From the NCBI RefSeq assembly GCF_000282315.2, contig NZ_AKJN02000006.1, forward strand, positions 1,116,001-1,180,000: a stretch of DNA of 64,000 nucleotides, in the 5' to 3' direction. This DNA comes from Pseudomonas sp. GM41(2012) (GTDB lineage Bacteria; Pseudomonadota; Gammaproteobacteria; Pseudomonadales; Pseudomonadaceae). Position numbers and translations under genes: made by a program. Under the pieces are notes generated by a model that was given only the letters and a program-made list of their open reading frames with translations, did not search any database and was not told where the DNA came from. This document shows, one piece after another, positions 46,483 through 52,926 of this stretch. The first letter of the stretch is position 1; each line of letters starts with the position of its first letter.

Positions 46483-46944
46483 TTACTCCTCGACGTGAAC
46501 GGTGTCCAGATAAGTGCGTACCGCCCACAAAGCTTCCTGGCTCAGGTAGTCGGCCATCTTCGGCATGTAGACCCGGCCATCACGCACGGCGCCGTGGCGC
46601 ACGCGTTCGACGAACCACTCATCACCCGCCTCGGCAACATCCAGCATGCGCAAATCGGGGGCGATGCCACCGGATTTGGCTTCCAGGCCATGGCAGGCCG
46701 CACAGTTCTGGTTGTAAGCCGAAGAGCCGATTTCCACGGCCTTATCGTGTTCCGGGGAGGTGCGGTAAGGGTTCACCGAGGCCCAACCATCGGCATCGAC
46801 CGATACGCCGGCGTCCTTGATCGGGGTCAGACCCGGGGTGGCGACAGCCTGGGGGACCACGTTGCCGTGGGCCCAGACCGAACCTGCACTGATAAAGCCG
46901 GCCAGCAGACCGGCAACGAGTAAGGCGTTGCGTTTTGTTGTCAT
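46483..46944 (-). CDS. exaB: Cytochrome c550, electron acceptor of the quinoprotein dehydrogenase (ExaB/PedF)
   Basis: A 153-residue secreted monohaem cytochrome c. Signal peptide LLVAGLLAGFISAGSVWA precedes HGNVVPQAV. The haem motif is CAACH (YNQNCAACHGLEAKSG), with a methionine ligand region VYMPKMADYLSQEALWAVRTYL. It takes electrons from the periplasmic alcohol dehydrogenase toward the terminal oxidase. In P. putida and P. aeruginosa its neighbour is the calcium enzyme (PedE/ExaA); here no such gene adjoins it. It heads the operon running down to the metallohydrolase. Confidence 0.92.
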   Translation of the reverse strand: MTTKRNALLVAGLLAGFISAGSVWAHGNVVPQAVATPGLTPIKDAGVSVDADGWASVNPYRTSPEHDKAVEIGSSAYNQNCAACHGLEAKSGGIAPDLRMLDVAEAGDEWFVERVRHGAVRDGRVYMPKMADYLSQEALWAVRTYLDTVHVEE

Positions 46945-47048
46945 TGTTATGCCCTCTTGATTGCACGCAAAACCTCTTTGAAGAGGCTATGGCACCCATC
47001 TTAGGAAGGGCTTCGCGCAAGCCCCATGCTGCTTTGGTGGGCGCGGTC

Positions 47049-47066
47049 TAGTTCCTTGGTAGTAGG
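47049..47066 (-). promoter_or_regulatory. Shared PQQ-island motif upstream of cytochrome c550
   Basis: Plus-strand TAGTTCCTTGGTAGTAGG, centred about 112 bases before the cytochrome start. It is close to the pedH (116) and exaC (110) spacings. Confidence 0.65.
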
Positions 47067-47129
47067 GCTTGTGGCGCACACCTGAATCAGGTGCCTGCGG
47101 GAATTCTTCCCGGCCGAAAGAGGCAGACA

Positions 47130-47176
47130 GATCAAAAGATCGTCCGAACGCGGCCCGAGCCTTCGACAGCTCCTAC
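47130..47176. repeat. Degenerate REP remnant
   Basis: GATCAAAAGATCG and CAGCTCCTAC ends of the REP class are present, but the inner part is diverged and the partner arm is missing. Confidence 0.55.
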
Positions 47177-47337
47177 GGTTGATCGGTGTACACCCACCAC
47201 TCAACAGGCCGAGCGTTAGCTCGCCTGCAGCTTTTGATGTTGACGCACCGCCCCTCACGCCCTGAGCCTGTCCGTCGACCTGTGGCTACCTCCATCGGCG
47301 CCTCTATCAACGTTGATCCGCCACAGGGCCGACGGGC

Positions 47338-47460
47338 CTAGCGCCCCGGTGTCATGGGCAAGACCAGCAACGGCGCGGGACGCGGGCCGTGGAGCTTGTC
47401 GACGCCGATCAGGGTCAGGATCAGCAGCAACGGCAGGAGCAGCGCTTTGAGAATTCGCAT
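47338..47460 (-). CDS. Small single-pass membrane protein, 40 aa
   Basis: An unannotated-size gene: ATG at 47460-47458, TAG at 47340-47338. It encodes MRILKALLLPLLLILTLIGV followed by DKLHGPRPAPLLVLPMTPGR, i.e. one hydrophobic helix (about 4-20) and a short Pro-rich tail. A strong ribosome-binding site (GGGAGG) precedes the start by about nine bases. It is divergent from pedC and shares its promoter region, including the island motif at 47524-47542, whose centre is 73 bases away. Function unknown; a helper peptide for the membrane or export side of the system is conceivable. Confidence 0.6.
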   Translation of the reverse strand: MRILKALLLPLLLILTLIGVDKLHGPRPAPLLVLPMTPGR

Positions 47461-47523
47461 GATCAATCGCCTCCCGTGTGATGGCCGTTATTGCCCATGC
47501 TAAAACTGCGCCACCCCGGGCGA

Positions 47524-47542
47524 GTTACTACCTTGGTACTGG
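47524..47542 (+). promoter_or_regulatory. Shared PQQ-island motif upstream of pedC
   Basis: GTTACTACCTTGGTACTGG with the palindromic core TACC-TT-GGTA, centred 85 bases before the pedC start. It is matched by the copy at 51441, whose centre is 86 bases from its gene. Confidence 0.7.
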
Positions 47543-47618
47543 CTCACTGGTACTTTCTGCATATTTCCTTCTGCCTCACAGCGTTCCTATGCTGGCGCTA
47601 CCTGTAATGGAGTGCCTT

Positions 47619-48803
47619 ATGCGCCAGCTTGCCCCTTACGCCCTGATCTACCTGTTGGCGATTGCCTGTGCCGCCGGGTTGGCGACCCAGAGCCAGGCTG
47701 CGGACGCGCCGTTGCAGGTGCAGATCGGCTACCTGGGCTATCGCCCCGACCCAGGCCCGTTGCTGTCGAACGTCATTCCCGAGCCGGTCGATGCCGGGGG
47801 GCGTGGCGCCGAACTGGCGATCACTGACAGCAACAGCACCGGCCGTTTCCTCAACCAGAGCTACACCCTGGTCAGCGCCAACGTCGACAATCCGGATGCC
47901 CTGGTCGAGGCGGCCAAGGCTCAGCATGAACAAGGTCTGCGCCTGTTTGTCGTCAACGCACCGGCCGCCAGCCTGCGCCGGCTCGCCGCTGTGCTGCCCG
48001 ACAGCTTGCTGTTCAACGCCGGCAGCCCCGACGACAGCCTGCGCACCACCGACTGCCTGCCGAACGTGCTGCACAGCCTGCCGAGTCGGGCGATGCTCGC
48101 CGATGCGCTGGCGCAATTTCTGGTGGTGCGCAAATGGCAACGGGCGCTGCTGATCGTCGGCCCAACCCCGGACGATCAAGCCTATGCCACCGCCCTACGC
48201 CGCGCCGCCAAGCGCTTCGGCCTGAAACTGGTCGCGGAAAAAGCCTGGAGTTTCGATAACGATCAGCGCCGCAGCGCCCAGGCCGACATGCCGCTGTTCA
48301 CCCAGACCGCCGAGTACGACGTGGTGCTGGTGGCGGATGAACGCGGTGATTTCGGCGAATACGTGCCCTACCAGACCTGGTACCCACGGCCGGTCGCCGG
48401 CACTCAGGGGCTGACCCCGGTGGGCTGGCACAAAACCGTGGAAACCTACGGCGCCGCCCAGTTGCAGAAACGCTTCGAAGCCCTGACCGGGCGCTGGATG
48501 AATGACCGGGATTTCGCGGCCTGGATCGCCGTGCGCAGCATCGCCAGTGCCGTGAGCAAACTGCGTCAGGTCGATCCGGTGGCGATCCGTACGCTTGAAA
48601 TCAGCGATCAATTGCCGCTGGACGGTTTTAAGGGTCGCAAGCTCAGTTATAGACCGTGGAACGGCCAGTTGCGCCAACCCATTCCCATCGTGCAGCCCCG
48701 GGCGCTGGTCAGCACGTCGCCGCAAGACGGCTTCCTGCACCCCTTCAACGAAATGGACAGCCTCGGTTACGACAAGCCCGAAGTCACCTGCCGTTTTCCC
48801 TGA
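47619..48803 (+). CDS. pedC: ABC-type substrate-binding protein of the PQQ island (PedC-like)
   Basis: A 394-residue periplasmic binding-fold protein. The ATG at 47619 (MRQLAPYALIYLLAIACAAG, signal peptide ending before ADAPLQVQ) has GGAG upstream; the longer frame upstream runs over the promoter motif and is rejected. It has the branched-chain amino-acid/urea binding-protein look (LQVQIGYLGYR...NQSYTLVSANVDNPDALVEAAK). With the beta-propeller, ATPase and permease that follow, it matches the P. putida pedA1A2BC system, which is reported to be needed for growth at low lanthanide concentration. Confidence 0.82.
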   Translation: MRQLAPYALIYLLAIACAAGLATQSQAADAPLQVQIGYLGYRPDPGPLLSNVIPEPVDAGGRGAELAITDSNSTGRFLNQSYTLVSANVDNPDALVEAAKAQHEQGLRLFVVNAPAASLRRLAAVLPDSLLFNAGSPDDSLRTTDCLPNVLHSLPSRAMLADALAQFLVVRKWQRALLIVGPTPDDQAYATALRRAAKRFGLKLVAEKAWSFDNDQRRSAQADMPLFTQTAEYDVVLVADERGDFGEYVPYQTWYPRPVAGTQGLTPVGWHKTVETYGAAQLQKRFEALTGRWMNDRDFAAWIAVRSIASAVSKLRQVDPVAIRTLEISDQLPLDGFKGRKLSYRPWNGQLRQPIPIVQPRALVSTSPQDGFLHPFNEMDSLGYDKPEVTCRFP

Positions 48804-48833
48804 CCCGATAATTAAAACAACAAGGAATCTGCC

Positions 48834-49793
48834 ATGCGCCGCACCCTGCTTTCCTGCGCCCTTCTGCTCGCCGCCGGGCACGCCGCGGCCAGCACCGCCT
48901 GGGTCTCCAACGAAAAAGACGACAGCCTGAGCCTGATCGACCTGCAGACCCTGCAAGTCACCGACACCCTGCCCGTCGGCCAGCGCCCCCGCGGTCTGCT
49001 GCTGTCCCATGACAACAAGCTACTGTACATCTGCGCCAGCGACTCGGACCGGGTCCAGGTGATGGACGTGGCCACGCGCAAGATCATCAAGGAATTGCCT
49101 TCGGGCAAAGATCCTGAACAATTCGCCCTGCACCCGAATAACCGCTGGCTGTATGTTTCCAACGAAGACGATGCACTGGTGACAGTGATCGACACCGAAA
49201 CCTCCAAGGTGCTGAGCCAGATCAACGTCGGCGTCGAACCCGAAGGCATGGCCGTCAGCCCCGACGGCAAGTGGGCGGTGAACACCAGCGAAACCACCAA
49301 TATGCTGCACTGGATCGACACTAGCACCCAGACCCTGGCCGACAGCACCCTGGTGGATCAGCGGCCGCGCTTCGTCGAGTTCACACCCGATGGCTCTAAG
49401 CTCTGGGCTTCGGCGGAAATTGGCGGCACGGTGACCATTCTCGACGTCGCCACCCGCAAGACCCTCAAGACCCTGACCTTCCAGATCAAGGGCGTGCACC
49501 CGGACAAAGTCCAGCCGGTGGGGATCAAGCTCAGCGCTGACGGCAAGTACGGTTTCGTCGCCCTCGGCCCGGCCAATCATGTGGCGGTGATCGACGCCAA
49601 GACCTTCGAAATCCTTGATTACCTGCTGGTCGGCCGGCGTGTCTGGCAGATGTCGTTTACCCCGGATCAAAAGCAATTGCTGGCCACCAACGGCGTCAGC
49701 GGCGACGTGTCGGTGATCGATGTCGACAGCCTCAAGGTGACCAAGTCGATCAAGGTCGGGCGTTATCCGTGGGGCGTGGTGGTGACACCATGA
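48834..49793 (+). CDS. pedB: YVTN beta-propeller protein of the PQQ island (PedB-like)
   Basis: A 319-residue exported seven-bladed YVTN/NHL-type propeller, with signal peptide LLSCALLLAAGHAAA. Repeats of the form V.DV.T.K.I..L..GK.P....PDGK are clear (LQVTDTLPVGQRPRG, TRKIIKELPSGKDPEQ, TSKVLSQINVGVEPEG, SLKVTKSIKVGRYPWG). It is known as the 'PQQ-dependent catabolism-associated beta-propeller' and is the PedB component of the lanthanide transport cluster in P. putida. The stop codon overlaps the ATPase start (ATGA). Confidence 0.85.
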   Translation: MRRTLLSCALLLAAGHAAASTAWVSNEKDDSLSLIDLQTLQVTDTLPVGQRPRGLLLSHDNKLLYICASDSDRVQVMDVATRKIIKELPSGKDPEQFALHPNNRWLYVSNEDDALVTVIDTETSKVLSQINVGVEPEGMAVSPDGKWAVNTSETTNMLHWIDTSTQTLADSTLVDQRPRFVEFTPDGSKLWASAEIGGTVTILDVATRKTLKTLTFQIKGVHPDKVQPVGIKLSADGKYGFVALGPANHVAVIDAKTFEILDYLLVGRRVWQMSFTPDQKQLLATNGVSGDVSVIDVDSLKVTKSIKVGRYPWGVVVTP

Positions 49794-50521
49794 ACGCACT
49801 CGAAGTCAGCGAGCTGAGTTTCGCTTATGGTGCAAAAGAGGCGTTGCGCCAGGTGAGTTTCAACCTGGCACCTGGCCGTTTCGCGGCGCTGCTCGGGCCG
49901 AATGGCGCGGGCAAATCGACGCTGATTGCCTTGCTCACTCGACTCTACGATGTGCAGCGCGGAGATATCCGCGTCGGCGGCTGTTCGTTGCGCAACGCCG
50001 CACGTCCGGCACTCAAGCAATTGGGTGTGGTGTTTCAGCAAAGCACGCTGGACCTGGACCTCAGCGTCGAACAGAACCTGCGTTATCACGCCGCGCTGCA
50101 TGGGATGTCCCGGCGCCAGACCGGCCTGCGGGTCGACGCCGAACTGGCCCGTCAGGCCTTGACCGAACGCCGCCGCGAGCGGGTTCGCGAACTCAATGGC
50201 GGCCACCGTCGCCGTGTGGAGATCGCCCGCGCCTTGCTGCATGAACCACGCCTGCTGCTGCTCGATGAGGCCAGCGTCGGCCTCGACCCGGCCAGTCGGC
50301 TGGCGCTCAATCAACACATCCGCAGCCTGTGCCGCGAGCAGAACATCAGCGTGCTCTGGACCACCCATTTGCTGGATGAAGTGCAGCCCAGCGATGACTT
50401 GCTGATTCTCCATCAGGGCCGGTTGGTGGCCAGCGGACAGGCCGACGCGCTGAGTCTGGAACATGGCGGCGACCTCGGTTCGGCCTTCGCTCGACTGACC
50501 ACTTCAGGAGCCGCCCAATGA
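49790..50521 (+). CDS. pedA1: ABC transporter ATPase (PedA1-like)
   Basis: A 243-residue ABC ATPase from the ATG at 49790, which overlaps the pedB stop. Walker A LLGPNGAGKSTLI, Q-loop VVFQQSTLDLDLSVEQN, signature LNGGHRRRVEIARAL (a variant of LSGGQ), Walker B LLLLDEASVGLD and H-loop VLWTTHLLDEV. The pairing with an ABC-2 type permease resembles multidrug or export ABC systems, yet in P. putida this unit works with PedB/PedC in lanthanide uptake. Direction of transport is therefore uncertain. It is coupled to the permease gene by a four-base overlap. Confidence 0.88.
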   Translation: MNALEVSELSFAYGAKEALRQVSFNLAPGRFAALLGPNGAGKSTLIALLTRLYDVQRGDIRVGGCSLRNAARPALKQLGVVFQQSTLDLDLSVEQNLRYHAALHGMSRRQTGLRVDAELARQALTERRRERVRELNGGHRRRVEIARALLHEPRLLLLDEASVGLDPASRLALNQHIRSLCREQNISVLWTTHLLDEVQPSDDLLILHQGRLVASGQADALSLEHGGDLGSAFARLTTSGAAQ

Positions 50522-51309
50522 ATGCCTACTGGCAATGTTTCAGCGGCATCGTGCTGCGTGAATGGCTGCGTTTTGTGTTGCAGCGCACGCGGTTTCTCAG
50601 TGCGCTGGTGCGACCGTTGCTGTGGCTGCTGGTGTTCGCCGCCGGTTTTCGCGCGGCACTCGGGATCGCGATCATCGAACCCTACGACACCTACATTCCC
50701 TACGAGGTCTACATCATTCCCGGGCTGGCCTGCATGATCCTGCTGTTCAACGGCATGCAAGGTTCGCTGTCGATGGTCTACGACCGGGAAATGGGCAGCA
50801 TGCGCGTGCTGCTGACCAGCCCCCTGCCCCGGACTTTCCTGCTGTGCAGCAAATTGTTGGCCACCTCGTTGATCTCGCTGTTGCAGGTGTACGCCTTTCT
50901 GGCGATTGCCTGGGTGTACGGCGTGCAGCCACCGGCCATGGGGCTGTTGATCGCCTTGCCGGCGTTGCTGCTGGTGGCGTTGATGCTCAGCGCGCTGGGT
51001 TTGTTGCTGTCGAACGCGATCCGTCAGCTGGAGAACTTTGCCGGGGTGATGAATTTCGTGATCTTCCCGCTGTTTTTCCTGTCGTCGGCACTGTATCCGC
51101 TGTGGAAGATGCGCGAGTCCAGTGAGTGGTTGTACTGGTTGTGCGCGTTGAACCCGTTCACCCATGCGGTGGAACTGGTGCGGTTTGCCTTGTATGAACG
51201 GTTCAATCCGTTGGCGCTGGCAGTCTGTGTAGGGCTGACGCTGGTATTCGCGCTGCTCGCCGTACTTACCTTCAACCCGCAACATGCCGCCCTGCGCAAA
51301 ACCAACTAA
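50518..51309 (+). CDS. pedA2: ABC-2 type permease (PedA2-like)
   Basis: A 263-residue membrane protein with about six transmembrane segments of the ABC-2/NodJ type (RPLLWLLVFAAGFRAALG, VYIIPGLACMILLFNGMQGS, a conserved YDREMGSMRVLLTSPLPR cytoplasmic loop, and LYPLWKMRESSEWLYWLCALNPFTH near the end). It starts within the last codons of pedA1 (ATGA). With the ATPase it forms the membrane part of the transporter serving the PQQ island. Confidence 0.88.
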   Translation: MNAYWQCFSGIVLREWLRFVLQRTRFLSALVRPLLWLLVFAAGFRAALGIAIIEPYDTYIPYEVYIIPGLACMILLFNGMQGSLSMVYDREMGSMRVLLTSPLPRTFLLCSKLLATSLISLLQVYAFLAIAWVYGVQPPAMGLLIALPALLLVALMLSALGLLLSNAIRQLENFAGVMNFVIFPLFFLSSALYPLWKMRESSEWLYWLCALNPFTHAVELVRFALYERFNPLALAVCVGLTLVFALLAVLTFNPQHAALRKTN

Positions 51310-51318
51310 CAACACAAA

Positions 51319-51420
51319 TCCCCCCTGTGGGAGTGAGCCTGCTCGCGATGAGGGCATCACATCCAACATTGGTGTCGGCTGACACACCGCTATCGCGAGC
51401 AGGCTCACTCCCACAGGGGA
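51319..51420. repeat. REP/BIME palindrome with hairpin loop
   Basis: Arms 51319-51349 and 51392-51420 (CCTGTGGGAGTGAGCCTGC class) are inverted copies. The loop has its own hairpin GGTGTC-GGCT-GACACACC. It follows the transporter operon. Confidence 0.9.
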
Positions 51421-51440
51421 TCTCTGTTCAATTGGGTGAA

Positions 51441-51459
51441 ATTACTACTTTAGTACTGG
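51441..51459 (+). promoter_or_regulatory. Shared PQQ-island motif upstream of the CxxxCW gene
   Basis: ATTACTACTTTAGTACTGG with the perfect palindromic core TACT-TT-AGTA, centred 86 bases before the gene start, as for pedC (85). Confidence 0.7.
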
Positions 51460-51536
51460 TTTTCCTGTCTATCGTCGCATTCCAATCGCACCGGGACTGG
51501 CATGTAATAGGTTCATAACTATAAGGATTGAACCCC

Positions 51537-52094
51537 ATGCCGCGTGCCCGACGTCGTCTGCTGCGCCCTTCTCTCGCTGCGCTATCGCTGAGCCTGTTGC
51601 TGGGCGTCGCGCAGGCCGAAACACCGCTGTTTTCCGCTGACGGTTATCGCATTGGTCTCTACCGCAGCCCAACCCCGAATCAAGTCCAGAGCGCCGGCAT
51701 CATCGATACCGCCGCCCTGCAAACCCTGCTGACCCAAACACCGCGTCCGGTGCTGATCGACGTCTACCGCCGCCAATGGTTGCAAGGACGTTTCATCGAG
51801 GACCAACCCCACGAAAACCTCCCCGGCAGCCATTGGCTGGCCAATACCGGCGACGGTGACCTGACGCCCGACTGGCAGGACTATTTTGCGCGTAAGCTGA
51901 ACACATTGACCGCAGGTGATCTCGCGCAACCACTGGTCTTCTACTGCCGCTCCGATTGCTGGCTGAGCTGGAACGCCGTGAAGCGCGCCGCCGCCATGGG
52001 CTATAAGACTCTGTATTGGTATCGCGACGGCCTGGACGCCTGGCAGGCCGCCAACCTGCCCGTAACGCCCGCCCAGCCCGAGCCCTTCCCCTGA
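51537..52094 (+). CDS. PQQ-dependent catabolism-associated CxxxCW rhodanese-like protein
   Basis: A 185-residue periplasmic protein with signal peptide (LAALSLSLLLGVAQA) from the ATG at 51537, AAGGA upstream; a TTG three codons earlier is less likely. The rhodanese-like core has PRPVLIDVYRRQWLQ and the diagnostic FYCRSDCWLSWNAVKRA (C-x3-C-W) in place of the usual single catalytic-loop Cys, then GYKTLYWYRDGLDAWQAA. The family is linked to PQQ dehydrogenase clusters; a thiol-disulfide role, for example for the vicinal disulfide of PedH, is possible but unproven. Confidence 0.85.
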   Translation: MPRARRRLLRPSLAALSLSLLLGVAQAETPLFSADGYRIGLYRSPTPNQVQSAGIIDTAALQTLLTQTPRPVLIDVYRRQWLQGRFIEDQPHENLPGSHWLANTGDGDLTPDWQDYFARKLNTLTAGDLAQPLVFYCRSDCWLSWNAVKRAAAMGYKTLYWYRDGLDAWQAANLPVTPAQPEPFP

Positions 52095-52150
52095 CCTTTA
52101 CGCGTGCGAGTTGTTGCCACACCCTAATCAAAATAATGAGGTGAAAGGCT

Positions 52151-52813
52151 ATGTACAAAATTCTGATTGCCGACGATCACCCGCTGTTTCGCGAAGCCAT
52201 TCATAACGTCATCAGCGATGGTTTTCCGGGAAGCGAGGTGATGGAAACCGCCGACCTGGACAGCGCCCTGGTGCTGACGCAGGAACACGACGACCTGGAC
52301 CTGATCCTGCTCGACCTGAACATGCCCGGCATGCACGGCCTCAATGGCCTGATCAACCTGCGCAACGAGGCGCCGACCATTCCGGTGGTGATCGTCTCGG
52401 CCGAACAGGACAAACAAGTCGTGCTGCAAGCCATCACTTACGGCGCGGTGGGTTTCATTACCAAATCCTCGCCACGGGTGCAGATGACCGAAGCCATCCA
52501 GCAGATCCTCAACGGCAATGTCTACTTGCCGCCGGACATCATCCGCACGCAAAAATGCGGTACAAGGCGCATGAACGATGCCCCGAGCTTCCCACCTGAA
52601 CTGCTCCAGGCCTTGACCCGCAAACAGTTGCTGGTGCTCGAACGCATGACCAAGGGCGAGTCGAACAAACAGATCGCCTACACCCTGGAAATCGCCGAAA
52701 CCACCGTCAAGGCCCACGTCTCGGCGATCCTGCGCAAACTCAATGTGCACAACCGGGTGCAGGCGATTTTGAGTGCCGGGGATATTGATTTCGGATCTTA
52801 CTTACGGCGTTGA
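52151..52813 (+). CDS. erbR: LuxR/NarL-type response regulator (ErbR/AgmR/PedR1-like)
   Basis: A 220-residue response regulator. Receiver 1-125 with D8/D9 (IADDHPLF), phosphorylation site D55 ([13 protein letters not shown]) and K near 105 (GFITKSSPR). HTH about 150-215 ([44 protein letters not shown]). In P. aeruginosa (ErbR/AgmR) and P. putida (PedR1) the homologue activates quinoprotein ethanol oxidation genes. It is therefore the best candidate to bind the island's shared motif. Probable sensors are the neighbouring hybrid kinases. Confidence 0.88.
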   Translation: MYKILIADDHPLFREAIHNVISDGFPGSEVMETADLDSALVLTQEHDDLDLILLDLNMPGMHGLNGLINLRNEAPTIPVVIVSAEQDKQVVLQAITYGAVGFITKSSPRVQMTEAIQQILNGNVYLPPDIIRTQKCGTRRMNDAPSFPPELLQALTRKQLLVLERMTKGESNKQIAYTLEIAETTVKAHVSAILRKLNVHNRVQAILSAGDIDFGSYLRR

Positions 52814-52828
52814 GACCGAGTCGCCTTC

Positions 52829-52901
52829 ATCGCGAGCAGGCTCGCTCCCACAGTTGACCGAGTTCACTCAGATCCAATGTGGGAGCGAGCCTGCTCGCGA
52901 T
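52829..52901. repeat. REP palindrome pair
   Basis: Arms 52829-52852 and 52878-52901 (ATCGCGAGCAGGCTCGCTC class) are perfect inverted copies between the convergent regulator and kinase genes. Confidence 0.9.
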
Positions 52902-52926
52902 GGGGCCAGCAAAAGCACTAGAGTAC

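Larger units (their letters stand above)
46945..47337. other. Intergenic region upstream of cytochrome c550
   Basis: About 390 bases without a supported gene. They hold the shared motif (47049-47066) at promoter distance from the cytochrome gene and a degenerate REP remnant at 47130-47176. The rest shows no structure that I can name. Confidence 0.6.

Noticed and set aside
43888..46944. Possibility that the XoxJ-like and SoxYZ-like genes form a transporter or sulfur-oxidation system
   Set aside because: No ABC membrane or ATPase gene and no other sox gene accompany them; their place behind cytochrome c550 fits the quinoprotein accessory families better.
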